The notes under the pieces were generated by a model. That model was not told the origin of the DNA. It was given only the letters and a program-made list of their open reading frames with translations, and ran no database searches. The position numbers and the translations under genes were made by a program. Of a stretch of 64,000 bases of DNA, positions 60,395 through 64,000 are shown in pieces. This stretch comes from Tetragonia tetragonoides (Eukaryota; Streptophyta; Magnoliopsida; Caryophyllales; Aizoaceae). The stretch lies in the NCBI GenBank assembly GCA_038025085.1, contig CM076147.1, forward strand, positions 32,152,766 through 32,216,765, given 5' to 3'. Position 1 is the first letter of the stretch; each line of letters starts with the position of its first letter.

Positions 60395-62049
60395 GATATT
60401 CTGCTTTAAGTAAGAATAATAATCTATTTTTTCTTAACGATCAATTTTTTTTGGAACAAATAAAATGTGCATGATACACGATAGAAACCAATGGTCCCTC
60501 CTCTTACTCCTATATGGTTACCCTTTTTTTTTTCTTTTTTTTTCCTATGCTTGGCTTTTTATTCTTCTAATTGTAGAAAATCCAAAGCAGAATAATTTAT
60601 TTTTCCAACACGGGAAACTCCCAATTCTATGAAACGGGAGAGAGAGATGATGATGAAGACTTTGATTTTGGGGACCGATGATGTGTAAAGGAAAGAGCTT
60701 AAAAGGAAATCAACTTTGCTCAGTGCATCTTAGCTTGCATGATTGGTCCAGTGATTAGCATGCTTTTGGAAACATTCTCCTTACTCCATTATTTTGTTGA
60801 ATTTTAAACTTTTTTTTAGGGCTATAAAAGACCTGCTGACATTTCATTATTGTTGAATTTATACTCCTAGAAAGCAATGACACAAATCTGGTGTCTTAAA
60901 TGCTTCCCAACTCATTGGTTATGGAAAATTGCATAGATAGAATCATAGAAACCTAATTTGTTTGGTATGACGTCTATAGAAATGTTTAAATACATATTAA
61001 TCACTTTAATTTGCTCGATATCTAATATAACTATCTTGTTCTAAAAATTTCCTCATTTATTCAAACAAATATCCACTACAATCATGGACGAAGTATCATG
61101 AGTCCCTAAGTATTAGGCCTTGGCCACCCCTAGCTCCATGCAAAATTATTCTTACAATAATAAGAAAGGATGCATAAAAGACATTTTACTCAGTTGCATT
61201 TTGTTTTTCCGTTATTGTGACTCCACCCACATAATAGCAACATATATATGAGATGAGAATATAAATTTAAGGGTAGTAACTAGTAAGATATAAGGCAAAA
61301 GCACTATATTGTTGTCTTTTCGGCCTTTTTTTAGGTCAAGTCCTGACTTTGTCCCTGACCACGATGCCCTTAGTAATTTTATATCTTTCTCCAATTTTAT
61401 AATTATTTCTATCGTCTATTAATTGTATTTTCAAAGATATCTAAGTCTAAAGTAGCTTCATATAGTTGGATTTGACATAGATATTTCAAATAAAATTTAT
61501 TTTTTCTTATGAAGTTTGAGCCACATAGTTGGATTTGACTCTTTGAGCCATCTTCCATTATGCATCATGAACTTCCAAATGTAGCAGAAATCAAACTGGT
61601 AGTGGTAGGCAGGTTCTGGTGAACAGTGTACTTTCTATTACTCATCACATTTAATTTCCAAGCATGAACTCTAATTCCCTAAACACAAACAAAAATGTTA
61701 AAAATGACAAAATTTCTAATAAAATTAAACATTTATAGGGAACAACTGAACAATATCTAGCCTTTTAGATTATATACAAGGTAAGGCCTTAGCTTCGAAT
61801 TCAAACTTTTAGCCATGAATGAAGTTGTCACCGATCGAGCTTGTTGGACCACTTGGACAATTATTAACTTGTTATAAACTCCCAAGTTATTAATGAAGTG
61901 CGACGACATTCATTAATGTGCCCTTGCATGCAATTTTCAATGTTAATTGTTGCCTCTTCGATGAATTTCTTTGTCACTTTGTTAGGAGAAATGTTATACC
62001 AAAATAGTAGTTCACTGATGTTGCATTATCAATCACCATCTTAGCCTTC
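60395..62049. other. Intergenic, nothing recognised
   Basis: AT-rich. A small open frame at 61212-61394 has no family resemblance. The approach to the copia remnant begins near 62050; earlier parts of that element (gag, protease, integrase) are not visible. Confidence 0.5.
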
Positions 62050-64000
62050 TTGTGAAATTTACCACTATCCGCTTAATTCTTTCTCTCGCTATTTCTTATA
62101 ATTGGCCTATTCGACAACTTGATGTAAAAAATGCCTTTCGATCTTCATGGATATTTGCAGAAAGAAATTTACATGAAACAACCTCCTGATTACCCACATC
62201 ATATTTGTCGCCTTCGTAAATCTCTATATGGCCTCAAAACACCCCGTGCTTGGTTTGGTAGATTCAGTTCTTTTCTTTTTGCTAACGGTTTTGTTTGCAG
62301 CAAGTCCGATACCTCCATGTTTATTTTTCGAGCGGGCACTCATATCATCATCCTCCTTCTTTACGTTGATGATATTATCCTTACAGGTAGCTCCACCTCT
62401 ATTCTTGAACGTTTCATTATCACATTATCCACCACTTTTGCCATGAAGGATCTCGGTCCTATTCATTACTTCTTAGGGGTTCAAGCTGTGTAAACGTCTT
62501 CTACACTTCTTCTCTCTCAGACCAAATAAATTAATGACACCCTTCGTCGTTTTTCATCTCCACACTCTCAAACCTGTTCGCACACCCATCGCTGCTCGAA
62601 CCACTCTCTCCCTCACTGATGGGGAGTTGCTTGCTGACCCAACTCCTTATAGAAGTATGGTAGGTGCGTTGCAGTATTTGATAATGACATAACCTGATAG
62701 AATGATGCTAGCTGCAGCCTAGCCTCACTCCCACAAGCCGACATGTGTCAAAATTCACTTTTTCTCTCATTTTTTCTTTTTTTTTTTGGGTTCACTATTC
62801 CCGTTTTAGAGTGTTTTGTGGGGGTTTTGGAGTTCATCCTTTCCATCTTAAGGTTTTCTTTTTTATTTTGGGGGTTTTGGGGTTCACCCTTCCCATCTTA
62901 GGGTTTTCTTTTTGTGTTTTTGGGGTTCACCTTTCCCATTTTAAGGTTTTTTTTTTGGGATTTTGGAGGTTTTTGGGTTCATTCTTCCCATCTTAGGGTT
63001 TTATTTTGAAAAATTACGACGACGAAGCCGTCGGAATTAATGATGTAGTTGCCGGTAATAATAATTGATCAAATTTCAATTAAGTAAACATGGGTATGGA
63101 GGAGAGAGAATGAGTTTATTGTAAAAAGCCACAACTGTTGAGCAAGTTGTACACATATCAGCTTGTGAGGTGAGGCTGCAAATTGCAGCCTCAGGGTGCG
63201 GCTGCAGCTAGCAACCCTCAATCTGATACTACTTATGTTGTGCATGTAGTTTTCCAATTTATGCATGCCCCCCCGTACTACTCACTTTCAAGCTGTCAAG
63301 CGTATTTACAGGTATTTGCAAGGCACATCAGACTTTATTTTGCAACTCAAGGCCCAACGAGAGCCCTCCATGATGATCGCCTTTTCGAATGCCGATTGGG
63401 TTGGTTGCGTTGATAGTCGTCATTCCACAACTGGCGATGCTGTCTTTCTCGGCCCAAACATTATTTCCTGGCGTTCCAAGAAGCAACCCACTGTGTCCAA
63501 ATCTTCTACAGAGGCGGGATACCGAGCTGCTGTGTATACAGTTTCTGAGACTATTTGGATCAAACATCTCCTAGCAGACCTTGGCCTCATTCTTCGTCGT
63601 CCCGTTCGTTTACTCCTGGATAATATGAGTGCTACTTATATGACTCGCAATCCTGTGTTGCATGATCGTAGCAAGCATATAGATGTTGATTATCACTATG
63701 TACATGAATGGGTTGCGGGGGTGGTTTGATTGTAAATTATGTTCCTACTGAGTCTCAAGTTGCGGACATTTTTACTAAAGGATTGCCATCTCAAAAATTT
63801 GAAAAACATAGGGACAATCTGTCCGTAGTTATGCCCCGTACAGATTGAGGAGGTGTATGAAGGTATATATATAATTGTATTGTACTGTCTACTCCTATAA
63901 TTATAACGCCAGGGCTCCCAATCGGGGTGAGCCATTTACCATATTGCACACTTAGGAGCATGCATAACCAAATCAGCCATGACCAAAAGTTATGATTTAA
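62050..64000 (+). mobile_element. Decayed Ty1/copia element, 3' half with start of 3' LTR
   Basis: The order of parts is copia. Reverse transcriptase comes first: FTTIRLILSLA, RQLDVKNAF, then after a frameshift YMKQPPDYPHHICRLRKSLYGLK, YVDDIILTGSS and MKDLGPIHYFLGV. Next is the connection region ending GALQYL, then RNase H (63265-63729: ADWVGCVDSRHSTTGD, ISWRSKKQPTVSKSSTEAGY, HIDVDYHYVHEW) and, after another shift, ADIFTKGLP. A polypurine tract TTGAGGAGG (63845-63853) precedes an LTR start TGTATGAAGG at 63854, which runs out of the window. Stops (after FLGV.. at 62491), frameshifts near 62140, 63275 and 63720, and a foreign insertion at 62707-63212 show it is dead. In the catalytic RT box the YVDD is intact. 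Confidence 0.88.
62707..63212. mobile_element. Insertion with inverted ends inside the copia remnant
   Basis: The copia reading breaks after PDR/CCTGATAG and resumes at SDTTYVVHVV. The intervening 506 bp begin GCTAGCTGCAGCC and end with its exact reverse complement region (GCGGCTGCAGCTAGC), with further pairing through CTCAC and CACAAGC. Most of the interior is a minisatellite (62770-63005) of about five units of ~55 bp built on TTTTGGGGTTCACCCTTCCC and ATCTTAGGGTTTTC. A target duplication was not resolved. Confidence 0.65.

Overview
This is a 64 kb piece of a flowering-plant nuclear genome, most likely a eudicot. The evidence is plant-only gene families (LOB-domain and INDETERMINATE-domain transcription factors, cytochrome b5-fused sphingolipid desaturase, chloroplast SQD1), long AT-rich introns with GT..AG borders, and a dense load of plant-type transposons. 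The species cannot be fixed from sequence alone.

Host genes, left to right: a LOB-domain (LBD) transcription factor (2742-3305, minus); a single-exon delta-8 sphingolipid long-chain-base desaturase (5780-7129, minus); UDP-sulfoquinovose synthase SQD1 (14137-16338, plus, with a 5'-UTR intron and a candidate phosphate-starvation P1BS site); a seven-exon alpha/beta-hydrolase (17511-22134, minus); the mitochondrial i-AAA protease FTSH4 (23459-29920, minus, seven exons); a tandem pair of small membrane-anchored His-rich proteins (a broken copy at 42785-43217 and an intact copy at 48405-48938, both minus); and an IDD zinc-finger transcription factor with a GC-AG intron (56067-58612, minus). They are unrelated in pathway; there is no operon logic.

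The middle (31.2-50.7 kb) is an accessory zone. It opens with a tandem array of about four 315-bp units. It then holds two copies of an ancestral unit (flank segments plus the His-rich gene), each swollen by different insertions. Unit 1 took a 2.67 kb LTR (target repeat CCCTA), a local 389-bp duplication and a 6.28 kb Mutator-like element (MULE). Unit 2 took a 3.9 kb CACTA-type element, a Tourist-like MITE and, upstream of the gene, a copia-type LTR with a nested hAT MITE. Each unit serves as an empty-site control for the other, so insertion order can be read.

The MULE (35983-42261) is the most interesting object. It carries two convergent genes: a FAR1/MULE transposase with a C-terminal OTU-type cysteine protease domain, and a plant mobile domain (PMD) protein. 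The first exon and first intron of both genes lie in the mirrored terminal regions. Each first intron contains a six-module array of 22-bp near-palindromes followed by an ATT/TTA microsatellite. Both genes carry in-frame stops, so this copy is dead but recent enough to read.

The ends of the window hold a short non-autonomous LTR element (left) and a decayed Ty1/copia element broken by a minisatellite-bearing insertion (right).
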